DNA of 10,149 bases from Synechococcaceae cyanobacterium RL_1_2 (GTDB lineage Bacteria; Cyanobacteriota; Cyanobacteriia; Cyanobacteriales; JAAUPO01), in the NCBI GenBank assembly GCA_012033095.1, contig JAAUPO010000038.1, positions 1-10,149 on the forward strand, read 5' to 3'. Under the pieces are notes generated by a model. That model worked only from the letters and a program-made list of their open reading frames with translations, was not told the DNA's origin and did not search any database. The translations under genes were made by a program, and so were the position numbers. Shown one piece after another: positions 1 through 6,358 of this stretch. The number at the start of each line of letters is the position of its first letter. The stretch's first letter is position 1.

Positions 1-28
1 TTTGGTTCTTATGACGCATGCTTCTAAT

Positions 29-385
29 CTAGATTATTCTCTTGCCCACCCGATGGATACTTCCCCGAAACAGACAACCATTTTTCAGCTTCACAATTAA
101 GGGACTGGTATGACCTAAATTTTCATCTTTAAGATGAGATTTAATTTTTTTAAGGTAGTGGGGAGAAAAAATACAGCTCAGTTCATTACCGATCAAAGAT
201 TCCACGGAGCGATCGATGAAGGAATTAAGGTTTTGGCTGACGTGGGTAATGGTTAAACCTTTTCGTTCTAGCGCAATTAAAATTCCGTGGGGCTGAATTA
301 GGCCAGGGACATCTAGTTTTTCTTGTTCATATTCCCTTAGATCAAAATGATGATCAAGATGAAAAGGCAAGTTTTCCGGTTTCAT
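29..385 (-). pseudogene. Truncated phytochrome-type PAS domain protein (N-terminal fragment)
   Basis: The 118 readable residues match the N-terminal PAS_2 domain of phytochrome-like photoreceptors. The segment DVPGLIQPHGILIAL (about residues 25-39) is the family hallmark, and a PAS core with LIGNEL and IFSP follows. The ATG is at 385-383, with no clear Shine-Dalgarno. Intact members continue into GAF and PHY domains and usually a kinase or GGDEF output, far beyond 118 residues. Here the frame ends at a TAG (31-29) just after GKRII. The bases beyond it would read as the usual ILELEA-type continuation if two bases were restored, and the shifted frame stays open to the window edge. I therefore read it as a frameshifted gene. 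No Cys precedes the DVPG segment, so the bilin, if any, would be bound in the missing GAF domain. It is the only minus-strand gene. A genuine short PAS protein or a sequencing error is possible. Confidence 0.65.
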
Positions 386-520
386 AAACTAACTTTAACC
401 CCAATACCAGCCTGGATAAACTTCACCATTCAATTATATATTCCGTAACTATTGCCTAATATCTTTTCTTCTTAAAAAAAGATAAATTTCCACGGGCCTA
501 TCGCTAGGTTTACAAGTTTA

Positions 521-654
521 AAGAATGCTTGAAAAGCCCCCCTTGCCCTCCATTCTGGGGGAAATCCCCTAGATTTTAACCAATAAAGTCCGCCAAATTG
601 GGGGATTTAGAGGGCGACTCCACAACAGTTGATACTTTTCACATACGTTCTTAG
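521..654 (+). repeat. MITE-like ~133-bp repeat, copy 1 (most diverged ends)
   Basis: This is the first of four related elements in the window. It reads from AAGAATGCTTGAAAAGCCCC to the TTCTTAG end and contains the shared core (AGATTTTAACCAAT, CCAAATTGGGGGATTTAG). Its terminal inverted repeat is eroded: GCTTGAAAAG on the left, and CTTTTCACAT instead of CTTTTCAAAC on the right. It lies between the broken PAS gene and the upstream ORF of the esterase, so it sits in that transcript's likely promoter or leader region. It has no coding capacity. Confidence 0.85.
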
Positions 655-701
655 GGTTACGAAAATTTTAAGTAGATTTAAAGATTAAGGAGAGAAGACC
701 C

Positions 702-776
702 ATGATATTTTCGATTAGAACAGTGACAATCACAACTCACCATCATCTGCAATTAGAGGAGCCATTATTTTGCTAG
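702..776 (+). CDS. Short upstream ORF (24 codons), possible leader peptide
   Basis: This is an ATG-started reading frame of 24 codons ending in TAG. A strong Shine-Dalgarno, AAGGAG at 687-692, lies 9 nt before the ATG, better than that of most full genes here. The peptide begins MIFSIRTVTITT, has three consecutive His codons (residues 13-15), and ends in a lone Cys directly before the stop. The stop overlaps the TTG start of the esterase by 7 nt, and the esterase's own Shine-Dalgarno (AGAGGAG, 755-761) lies inside this ORF. The arrangement predicts translational coupling or ribosome-mediated control. It has no membrane segment, and I recognise no known peptide family. It could also be a chance ORF, but the spacing and overlap argue for some use. 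Confidence 0.45.
   Translation: MIFSIRTVTITTHHHLQLEEPLFC
755..761 (+). promoter_or_regulatory. Ribosome binding site deciding the TTG start of the esterase
   Basis: AGAGGAG lies 8 nt upstream of the TTG at 770. An in-frame TAG at 716-718 excludes any start further upstream, and no in-frame ATG occurs between that stop and 770. This supports TTG as the real start codon. Confidence 0.7.
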
Positions 777-1378
777 AAAGTATTTCCATCTACCCCGATG
801 ACGGTAACACTCCATCAAATCTATTAGTCGCTCTCCACGGTTGGGGGGCCAATTTTAATGATTTAGCCGGTTTAGTCCATAAAATGAATTTGTCCGGTTA
901 TCATTTTATGTTTCCTAATGCTCCCTTTAGCTATCCCCACAATCCGGATGGCCGCGCTTGGTATAACCTCCAAGACCCTAATTTGGGGGGTATTATTGAA
1001 AGTCGTCAATTATTAACCCATTGGTTACTCTCCCTGGAAGCGACAACGGGGATTCCCCTCCATCGCACAGTGATGCTAGGTTTTTCCCAGGGGGGAGCCA
1101 TGACCCTCGATGTGGGTTTGACGTTACCCCTTGGGGCTTTATGTAGTATCAGTGGATTTTTACATAGTCAACCGAGTAAGGGTAACCAAAGCCCCACTTT
1201 GATGATCCATGGTCAACAGGATGATGTGGTTCCCCTCTCAGAAGCCCATCGCGCTAAAGATGAATTGGAAAAATTAGAAGTACCTGTTACCTATCGAGAG
1301 TTTAAGGAGATGGGCCATGATATTCCCTTAGAAGCGATCGCAGCGATCGGGGAATTTTTAAAAGGTTTAACTTTTTAG
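770..1378 (+). CDS. Alpha/beta-hydrolase, phospholipase/carboxylesterase family (Abhydrolase_2)
   Basis: This 202-aa protein has the usual length for single-domain Abhydrolase_2 esterases, the group that includes bacterial carboxylesterases and acyl-protein thioesterases. Visible motifs are the oxyanion-hole segment LHGWG (22-26), FPNAPF (48-53), the nucleophile elbow GFSQGG with Ser106, the acid region HGQQDDVVP (Asp151 probable) and the final His in GHD (His183). The Ser-Asp-His triad is therefore complete, and a cytosolic serine hydrolase acting on short acyl esters or thioesters is expected. The natural substrate cannot be read from sequence. There is no signal peptide or membrane helix. 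The start is TTG, supported by AGAGGAG 8 nt upstream. It overlaps a 24-codon upstream ORF, so its translation may be coupled to that peptide. The downstream gene begins 127 nt later, across a tandem repeat. Confidence 0.9.
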   Translation: MLESISIYPDDGNTPSNLLVALHGWGANFNDLAGLVHKMNLSGYHFMFPNAPFSYPHNPDGRAWYNLQDPNLGGIIESRQLLTHWLLSLEATTGIPLHRTVMLGFSQGGAMTLDVGLTLPLGALCSISGFLHSQPSKGNQSPTLMIHGQQDDVVPLSEAHRAKDELEKLEVPVTYREFKEMGHDIPLEAIAAIGEFLKGLTF

Positions 1379-1393
1379 ACGTGTACAAATTCT

Positions 1394-1433
1394 AAATTTT
1401 TAAATTTTTAAATTGCCAAATTGCTAAATTGCT
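1394..1433 (+). repeat. 8-bp tandem repeat (five units)
   Basis: Five 8-bp units follow one another: AAATTTTT twice, AAATTGCC once, AAATTGCT twice. They lie 15 nt after the esterase stop and about 70 nt before the glycosyltransferase start. The unit drifts stepwise from AAATTTTT to AAATTGCT, as expected for slippage-generated DNA. No gene or hairpin is visible in it. Confidence 0.8.
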
Positions 1434-1505
1434 AAAGGTTTAAACAATGTTGAATGTTCCCCCTATCTAGGTTCTAATCAGTTCTAAAGCCTCAGGATCG
1501 AGACC

Positions 1506-2188
1506 ATGAGCTTAATCAGTGTCATTATTCCCATCCTCAACGAAGCAACCACCATTGGGGAAACCTTAACAAGATTGTCCCCCTATCCAGAGGTCGAAGT
1601 GATTGTGGTGGACGGTGGTAGCACCGATGGATCAAGGGAAATAGTACAGCAATATCCTTGCCAATTATTGACGTTGGATCAGGGCAACCGTGCGCTCCAA
1701 ATGAATGCTGGGGCAGACCTAGCCCAGGGAGAAATTTTATTATTTCTCCATGGCGATACCTTATTACCACCTCGGTTTCCTGGGGATGTGATCCAGGTTT
1801 TAGCCCAACCCCACACCGTAGCCGGAGCGTTTAAGTTAAGTATTGCTGAAGCGGATTGGCGATTAAAGTTAATTGCTTGGGGGGTACAATGGCGATCCCA
1901 ATGGGCCCAATTGCCCTATGGGGATCAAGCCCTGTTTTTAAAAAAAGTACCTTTACCGCGATCGGTGGCTTTCCGGTTTTGCCAATTATGGAGGATTTTG
2001 TTCTGATCCAACAACTTAAGGGCTTAGGTACCATTGGTTTAACCAATTCTTCGGTCTTAACCTCCCCTCGACGGTGGCAACGCATGGGGATTTTTAAAAC
2101 AACTTTAATTAATCAAATTATAATTGGGGGGTATTATTTAGGTATTGCCCCCGATCGCCTCAAACGTTGGTATCGGGCCCAGCGTTAA
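1506..2188 (+). pseudogene. Family 2 glycosyltransferase, TIGR04283 type (rSAM/selenodomain-associated transferase 2), frameshifted
   Basis: The first frame (1506-2006) has ISVIIPILNEA (4-14), VVDGGSTDGS (34-43) and LHGDT (81-85), the GT-A nucleotide-sugar binding motifs of family 2. After Lys147 it loses similarity and ends at 2008. The -1 frame carries the missing part from STFTAIGGFP through MEDF (probable catalytic acid region) and the family C-terminus, ending APDRLKRWYRAQR at 2188. The break is at TTTTTAAAAAAA (1935-1946). One extra A, or a -1 slip on this run, yields a continuous protein of 227 aa, a normal length for the family. TTTAAAA also fits the X XXY YYZ slippery pattern, so recoding or transcriptional slippage is possible; otherwise it is a disabling deletion or a base-call error. 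The family is often paired with TIGR04282 transferases, here found at 6864-7502. The acceptor is unknown. Confidence 0.85.
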
Positions 2189-2258
2189 TTTAACGCCAAG
2201 ACCCTCGTAAATCATATACACTAAAATGGATTAACACAGGCAGTGATAACTATCTAAC

Positions 2259-4271
2259 ATGGGAGACTTCAATTGCATTACCGTAGGAATTAATCGTTAT
2301 CAATTCCTACAGCCCCTAGCCTACGCCCAAAATGATGCCACCTCGATCGCCGACGCACTAGTAAATTACGGCCGGATCAATCGCGAACAGGTTCTAATCT
2401 TGGGTGATGATGTTCCTTGGTTACAAGATCGTTCTACTGTTCCTACCAAAGAAAATTTTGCCGCCTACCTAAGTAGCAATCGGGTCAAACAAGAGAGCCA
2501 GTCCCCCCAGAAAATTTTTTGGTTTTTCTTTAGCGGTTATGGGGTGAGTGTCAAAGGCAAAGATTATGTAATGTTTGTGGATAGTGATCCCGGCAATCTT
2601 ACCACTGCCCTGGCCGCGAGCGAATTGTTCCAATTGCTGAAGCAACAAGGAGCAGAGCAAATTATTGCTATTTTTGATATTAATCGTTCCCCTGGGGTAC
2701 CCGGCACTAATCCCGTCGGCCAAGAGATGGTGACCCTGGCTAAGGAAATGAATATTGTCACGATCCTTTCAACGGAACCGGAGCAATATTCCCATGAAGC
2801 GTCTTCCTTAGGCCATGGCGTGTTTACAGCGGCCCTCCTAGAAGCCATTAATCACCACCGGGAAGAGTTGACCCTGCGCCACATCGATCGCTATTTAAAA
2901 AATTATCTTCCAGAATTAAGCGAACACCATTGGCGGCCTATTCAAAATCCATTAATTGTTACCCCTAAGCCTGAATTTGCCTCCCTCAAATTAATTGAGG
3001 ATTTAGATCGCCATGAATCTAGTTCTTCCCATGGGCAGGGCCAAGCCGTTAACAATCGTGAGTTAGCAGGGGTAACGGGGGATATTAACGCCACCGCTGG
3101 ATTGAAACTACCTTCGGTGCCCCATGCCCCCGATAGCAGTCCCCTAGAGTCCGATGCCTTAGAATTTATTGCTAGGACGAAAGCAGGGAAAGCGGGACAA
3201 GACCTAGGAGATCATGAACTATTAGAAGAAGAAAAGAAACAGCTTGATCAACTTAATAACGGCAATAATATTTCTACCACCTCCGTCACTTTTCCTGGAT
3301 CTAAGGGAGGCAATGCAAAAGCTAAAGGTTCCAAAGCTCAAAAAACTAAGGGCCACAATCAATTAATCATGGGGGCGATCGGGCTATTTTTACTAGGTTT
3401 ATTAGCCAGTACCTTAATGAAGTTGTTTAATGGAGACGGAATACAAATTATTTCCGATCCGAACCTTTCCCCTGACAATCCTGGCCAAGACGTAGGAGGG
3501 GAAACCACCAATAACCCTATTCCCGATAACCCTGATAGCTCTGCTAGCTCCGCCCCTAGTTCTGTTGCCTCCTCGTCAGTGGATAATACCAATCCTGATA
3601 GCAACATTGATAATGTGAAGCTGCCCAACATTAATGTTAATTCCTCTGGGGGAACGGAAAATAAACCTTTAGTTCAAAACAGTAGTTATCGGGAGCGGGC
3701 CCGGAGTAAGCTGTCTGCGACCCAAGCCTATCGTTTTTATGATGCGATCAAAGAAGCCCAGCAGGTGAAATCCGGTGATCCAGATTTTGCCCAAGCCCAA
3801 CAGGATATAGACCGTTGGAGCAAAGTGATCATTGATATTTCGGAAGGGCGGGCCTTTGGGGGTAATGTTGCTGGCGCGATCGCGGCGGGTCAACTACTAG
3901 ACCCCAGTATTACCGGCGGTTATGCTGCAGCCCAGGCCAATCTTAAAGCCATCAAAGAGGCCAAAGGTTATGCCCAGGTTAATTTGATGATTATTTCCAC
4001 CGCGAAAAAGCAAGTGATCCGAAACCAAGCATCTAGTTATAACAAAGCCATTCGGATCCTAAATGACATCAAACCCAACGAACCTCAATACGAAGCGGCC
4101 CAAAATTTAATTAATGATTGGAGTCGAGAAATTTATTTAATTGCCAATTCCAGAGCGGCTAAGAAAAATTTCACTAACGCCATTACTGCGGCCAAGTTAG
4201 TGCCCGAAGGTAGTAATTACTATGAAAGGGCCCAATCTGCTGTTAAAAGATGGGAAAAGGGCAGTATCTAA
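2259..4271 (+). CDS. Membrane-anchored caspase-fold (orthocaspase-like) protein with both catalytic residues replaced
   Basis: This 670-aa protein begins with a caspase p20-like domain (about 1-235). VGINRY (9-14) opens it, followed by KIFWFFFSGYGV (85-96), DYVMFVDSD (102-110), IIAIFDINRS (135-144) and HGVFTAALLEAI (186-197). In active orthocaspases these sites read SGHG and DxCxSG. Here the His is Tyr94 and the Cys position is Asn142, so no peptidase activity is expected. A charged linker (about 250-366) leads to one transmembrane helix (about 369-390, IMGAIGLFLLGLLAS). A Ser/Asn/Pro/Asp-rich stretch (about 400-475) follows, then two related ~75-residue helical repeats (about 494-568 and 594-667) with shared WSK/WSRE and RA-containing blocks. 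With no signal peptide, the caspase domain is probably cytoplasmic and the repeats periplasmic (inference). A scaffold or regulatory role is plausible; partners are not visible. The next gene lies 859 nt away. No Shine-Dalgarno is clear at the ATG. Confidence 0.85.
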   Translation: MGDFNCITVGINRYQFLQPLAYAQNDATSIADALVNYGRINREQVLILGDDVPWLQDRSTVPTKENFAAYLSSNRVKQESQSPQKIFWFFFSGYGVSVKGKDYVMFVDSDPGNLTTALAASELFQLLKQQGAEQIIAIFDINRSPGVPGTNPVGQEMVTLAKEMNIVTILSTEPEQYSHEASSLGHGVFTAALLEAINHHREELTLRHIDRYLKNYLPELSEHHWRPIQNPLIVTPKPEFASLKLIEDLDRHESSSSHGQGQAVNNRELAGVTGDINATAGLKLPSVPHAPDSSPLESDALEFIARTKAGKAGQDLGDHELLEEEKKQLDQLNNGNNISTTSVTFPGSKGGNAKAKGSKAQKTKGHNQLIMGAIGLFLLGLLASTLMKLFNGDGIQIISDPNLSPDNPGQDVGGETTNNPIPDNPDSSASSAPSSVASSSVDNTNPDSNIDNVKLPNINVNSSGGTENKPLVQNSSYRERARSKLSATQAYRFYDAIKEAQQVKSGDPDFAQAQQDIDRWSKVIIDISEGRAFGGNVAGAIAAGQLLDPSITGGYAAAQANLKAIKEAKGYAQVNLMIISTAKKQVIRNQASSYNKAIRILNDIKPNEPQYEAAQNLINDWSREIYLIANSRAAKKNFTNAITAAKLVPEGSNYYERAQSAVKRWEKGSI

Positions 4272-4379
4272 AACCTATCGATTGTCGTAAATTTAAAATC
4301 CCCCAAAATCTTTCTCCATCAACCTTTTTCCTGAAAAGCAATGTTGCTTAGGTGTTGGTTATGGGAGGATGATTGATAC

Positions 4380-4460
4380 AGTCAATTTAATTTAGCATGG
4401 GATGATTATTTTTCGCGATGGAACGCTTTCAGCTCTATATATTTACCGTAATTATTCAAA
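4380..4460 (+). repeat. Diverged direct repeat, unit A (partner at 4590-4670)
   Basis: Aligned without gaps at an offset of exactly 210, this stretch matches 4590-4670 at about two thirds of positions by eye. The matches include AGTCAATTTAATTTAGCATGG versus AGTCCATTGAATTGAGTATGG near the start and TAATTATTC in both near the end. The constant offset over about 80 bp suggests an old duplication rather than chance AT similarity. No coding content is seen. Confidence 0.45.
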
Positions 4461-4589
4461 AAAAACGATAAATGAAAAAAGTTGTCGATTATCACCCTAA
4501 ATTCAACAAGCTTGGGGCTTTTATAATACCAACTTGAAAAAATATCACTACAGATAAAAATTTAATTATTGCCCATTTATTGTTCAGGT

Positions 4590-4670
4590 AGTCCATTGAA
4601 TTGAGTATGGAATTTTTACTCCTTGTTGTAGGATGATTTTAGCCCGATTTGTTTCCCATAATTATTCCAA
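4590..4670 (+). repeat. Diverged direct repeat, unit B (partner at 4380-4460)
   Basis: This is the second unit of the 210-bp-offset duplication. Its middle part (about 4621-4630) matches the partner poorly, while both flanks match well. The function is unknown. Confidence 0.45.
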
Positions 4671-4726
4671 AAGACTATATCTTATTCTTCATTTTTAAGT
4701 GGTTAGGGGTTTATCTGTAGCTCCAA

Positions 4727-4752
4727 TTAATTAATTTGGTTAATTAATTTGG
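4727..4752 (+). repeat. 13-bp perfect tandem repeat
   Basis: TTAATTAATTTGG occurs twice in immediate succession. It lies in the middle of the gene-free region. Confidence 0.8.
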
Positions 4753-4993
4753 CATAATATTCCTTGAGCTAGTACTCCTTCAACTAGATACTCAATGGCG
4801 TAAGGTCATGGTCTAGTTCTCACTACAGGAAAAAGACTTAAACCCTTGCCCTATAAGCATTCTAGTGAAATAGGTTGTAATCCTTACCACCTAAAGCTCT
4901 CAGACCTATTTACAGTTTTTCGGCGCAACTTTTGTCCTAGTAGTTAGGGTCTAGTTATCAAGTCGCAGTAAATAGCGACGAAAAAATTAATCC

Positions 4994-5020
4994 TAGTAAT
5001 TTTAGTAATCTTAGTAATTT
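4994..5020 (+). repeat. 9-bp tandem repeat (three units)
   Basis: The units are TAGTAATTT, TAGTAATCT and TAGTAATTT, 41 bp upstream of the TATAAT hexamer of the muramidase promoter. They could be simple slippage DNA or binding sites near the promoter; the sequence alone does not decide. Confidence 0.7.
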
Positions 5021-5060
5021 TACAGATAAAACCGATCACAATTTTTGGCATTGGGGTTTA

Positions 5061-5066
5061 TATAAT
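5061..5066 (+). promoter_or_regulatory. Putative -10 element of the muramidase gene
   Basis: A perfect TATAAT lies 64 nt upstream of the ATG at 5131. No consensus -35 is present at 16-18 bp; TCACAA at 5036-5041 is the nearest weak candidate. Transcription would start near 5073. Confidence 0.4.
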
Positions 5067-5130
5067 AGAGCATTAAAGTTCTTTACCCATAGGTGATAAT
5101 TGTTCGTCTATGATCAAACCATTAGTCTAG

Positions 5131-5883
5131 ATGGATCCGGGAAAAGATCTACCCTTGTCTATGAAATTGTCATTGTCTAATTTGCTCTCGAAGTTAACAG
5201 CATTAGTTGTTCTTTCTGGTCTATCGGCTGGATTAGCCTATCTGGTCTATACCCGTCAGGAGTCTTTGCAATGGCAATATCAGTTAAGAGAACAATTTAA
5301 TGGTACCCAGCCCCTAGTAATGACTAGTGGTGATCCCTATATCCGGGCTTTGATGCGCACCATTACGGCCAGTGAAGCCAATGATGTTAAACCCTACAAC
5401 GTCATTTATGGGGGGAAACGCATTTATAATCTTGATCTTCATCCCAATATTTGTGTGCCCATTCGTTGGGGCCCTAACCGAGGTCTTTGTTCTACGGCGG
5501 CGGGTCGTTATCAATTTTTGAACACCACCTGGGAAGAAAAAGCAAAACTCTATCATCCTGAACCCAAAACCACTGGCTTTATCAATCGTCGGGAAGTGTA
5601 TAGTTTTGAACCAGAGTATCAAGATTTTGTGATGTATAGTTGGCTCAGCGATCGCAAGGCTTGGGGATTTGACATTACGAAAAAACTCCAACAAAATCAG
5701 ATTGAAGAAGTGCTATGTAATTTATCCCAAACCTGGACGAGCCTGGGATGTGGCATCGAAGACAACAGCGTCACCCCTAAATTAGTATCGATTTACCACA
5801 GTGTACTAGGGGAAGAATTGGCCAAAATGAAAATTGAATCCCCGCAAATTAGTATGGAATTGTCATTACGGGATAATTTGTAG
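5131..5883 (+). CDS. Membrane-anchored lysozyme-like muramidase (GH104 / lambda R-like)
   Basis: This 250-aa protein has an N-terminal transmembrane anchor (about 22-41, LTALVVLSGLSAGLAYLVY) followed by a domain resembling phage lambda endolysin R, a lytic transglycosylase that cleaves peptidoglycan glycan strands. Matching elements in order are TASEAND with catalytic Glu82, YNVIYGG (89-95), HP (104-105), STAAGRYQF (121-129) with TTW (132-134), and a C-terminal LSQTWTSLGC block (198-207). Lambda R has the same chain: SEG, YDVIVGG, HP, GAGRYQ, WASLP. The catalytic Glu is kept, so activity is plausible. The anchor would place the domain in the periplasm, acting on the cell wall, unlike a free phage endolysin. 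There are no holin, spanin or other phage genes beside it, so it is probably a domesticated host enzyme. A second ATG at 5161 (MKLSLSNLL) gives a more typical N-terminus; neither start has a clear Shine-Dalgarno. Confidence 0.85.
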   Translation: MDPGKDLPLSMKLSLSNLLSKLTALVVLSGLSAGLAYLVYTRQESLQWQYQLREQFNGTQPLVMTSGDPYIRALMRTITASEANDVKPYNVIYGGKRIYNLDLHPNICVPIRWGPNRGLCSTAAGRYQFLNTTWEEKAKLYHPEPKTTGFINRREVYSFEPEYQDFVMYSWLSDRKAWGFDITKKLQQNQIEEVLCNLSQTWTSLGCGIEDNSVTPKLVSIYHSVLGEELAKMKIESPQISMELSLRDNL

Positions 5884-5900
5884 CATAATCTTCCATCCTA

Positions 5901-6033
5901 GAGGATGTTTGAAAAGCCCCCTTCCCCCCCATTCTCGGGGAAATCACCTAGATTTTAACCAATGAAGTCCCCCAAATTGGGGGATTTAGGGGGCGACTTA
6001 ACAACATTTGATACTTTTCAAACACGTTCTTAG
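5901..6033 (+). repeat. MITE-like ~133-bp repeat, copy 2
   Basis: This copy runs from GAGGATGTTTGAAAAG to CTTTTCAAACACGTTCTTAG. The terminal inverted repeat GTTTGAAAAG (5907-5916) / CTTTTCAAAC (6014-6023) is perfect over 10 bp. The inside contains the palindrome TCCCCCAAATTGGGGGA and C-rich/G-rich arms (GCCCCC, GGGGGC), so the single strand can fold into a large hairpin. It begins 17 nt after the muramidase stop and may shape that mRNA's 3' end. It has no coding capacity. Confidence 0.9.
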
Positions 6034-6207
6034 ACATTGGTTAATGGAAAAATGACTTCAAAAATTGATAGGTTTTAAAGACTTTACCCAATAGACTTCC
6101 TTCCTGTTTTTTCCCTGAACTGTCATCTTTGATTGCAGCAATAACTATTATGAACCCAATATTTAAGCGAATATTACTAAACAGGCATTACTCAAAATAG
6201 ATATTTT

Positions 6208-6318
6208 AGGACTTACGCCCAAGCCCCCTAAATCGCCAAAATTTGGTGAACTTGCTTGAACGATTGTCCCTAAATATCATGGTTCCCAGGACAGAATTGA
6301 AATTTTTGTGTAAGTCCT
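6208..6318 (+). repeat. Second type of miniature inverted-repeat element (AGGACTTAC ends)
   Basis: AGGACTTACGC at 6208-6218 and GTGTAAGTCCT at 6308-6318 are inverted repeats matching at 10 of 11 positions. They enclose about 90 bp of non-coding DNA that includes AGCCCCCTAAATCGCC. Similar ends are familiar from cyanobacterial insertion sequences and their deletion derivatives (from memory, not searched). There is no transposase inside. It lies 40 nt upstream of the cupin ATG, so it probably forms part of that operon's promoter or leader. It is distinct from the ~133-bp family. Confidence 0.7.
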
Positions 6319-6358
6319 GTATTTAATAAACATTAAGTAAGTTTTTTATCATTATCCC

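Larger units (their letters stand above)
4272..5130. other. AT-rich gene-free region with diverged repeats
   Basis: I find no credible gene on either strand; frames are short and lack ribosome binding sites. The region holds a diverged direct repeat (4380-4460 and 4590-4670), a perfect 13-bp tandem pair TTAATTAATTTGG (4727-4752), a small hairpin GTCGC/GCGAC (4962-4979), three 9-bp TAGTAATTT-type units (4994-5020), and a good -10 hexamer (5061-5066) serving the muramidase. It may be the decayed remains of a lost gene or element, but nothing coding is recognisable. Confidence 0.6.

Noticed and set aside
629-657. Promoter inside the repeat's right end (TTGATA as -35)
   Set aside because: At 17 bp spacing the -10 position reads TAGGGT or similar, which is too poor; the same holds in the other copies.
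1856-2188. Independent ORF of 110 codons with its own ATG
   Set aside because: Its first 30 codons are a meaningless shadow of the glycosyltransferase; only from STFTAIGG on does it match the family, as the second half of the frameshifted gene.
2469-3893. Several minus-strand ORFs of 74-94 codons
   Set aside because: All are antisense to the caspase-like gene and show no recognisable motifs or ribosome binding sites.
4418-4474. Small ORF starting MERFQLYIF
   Set aside because: It has 18 codons, no Shine-Dalgarno, and lies within the diverged repeat; there is nothing to support translation.
6149-6199. Small ORF starting MNPIFKRILL
   Set aside because: It has 16 codons and no ribosome binding site, between two miniature elements; this is expected by chance.
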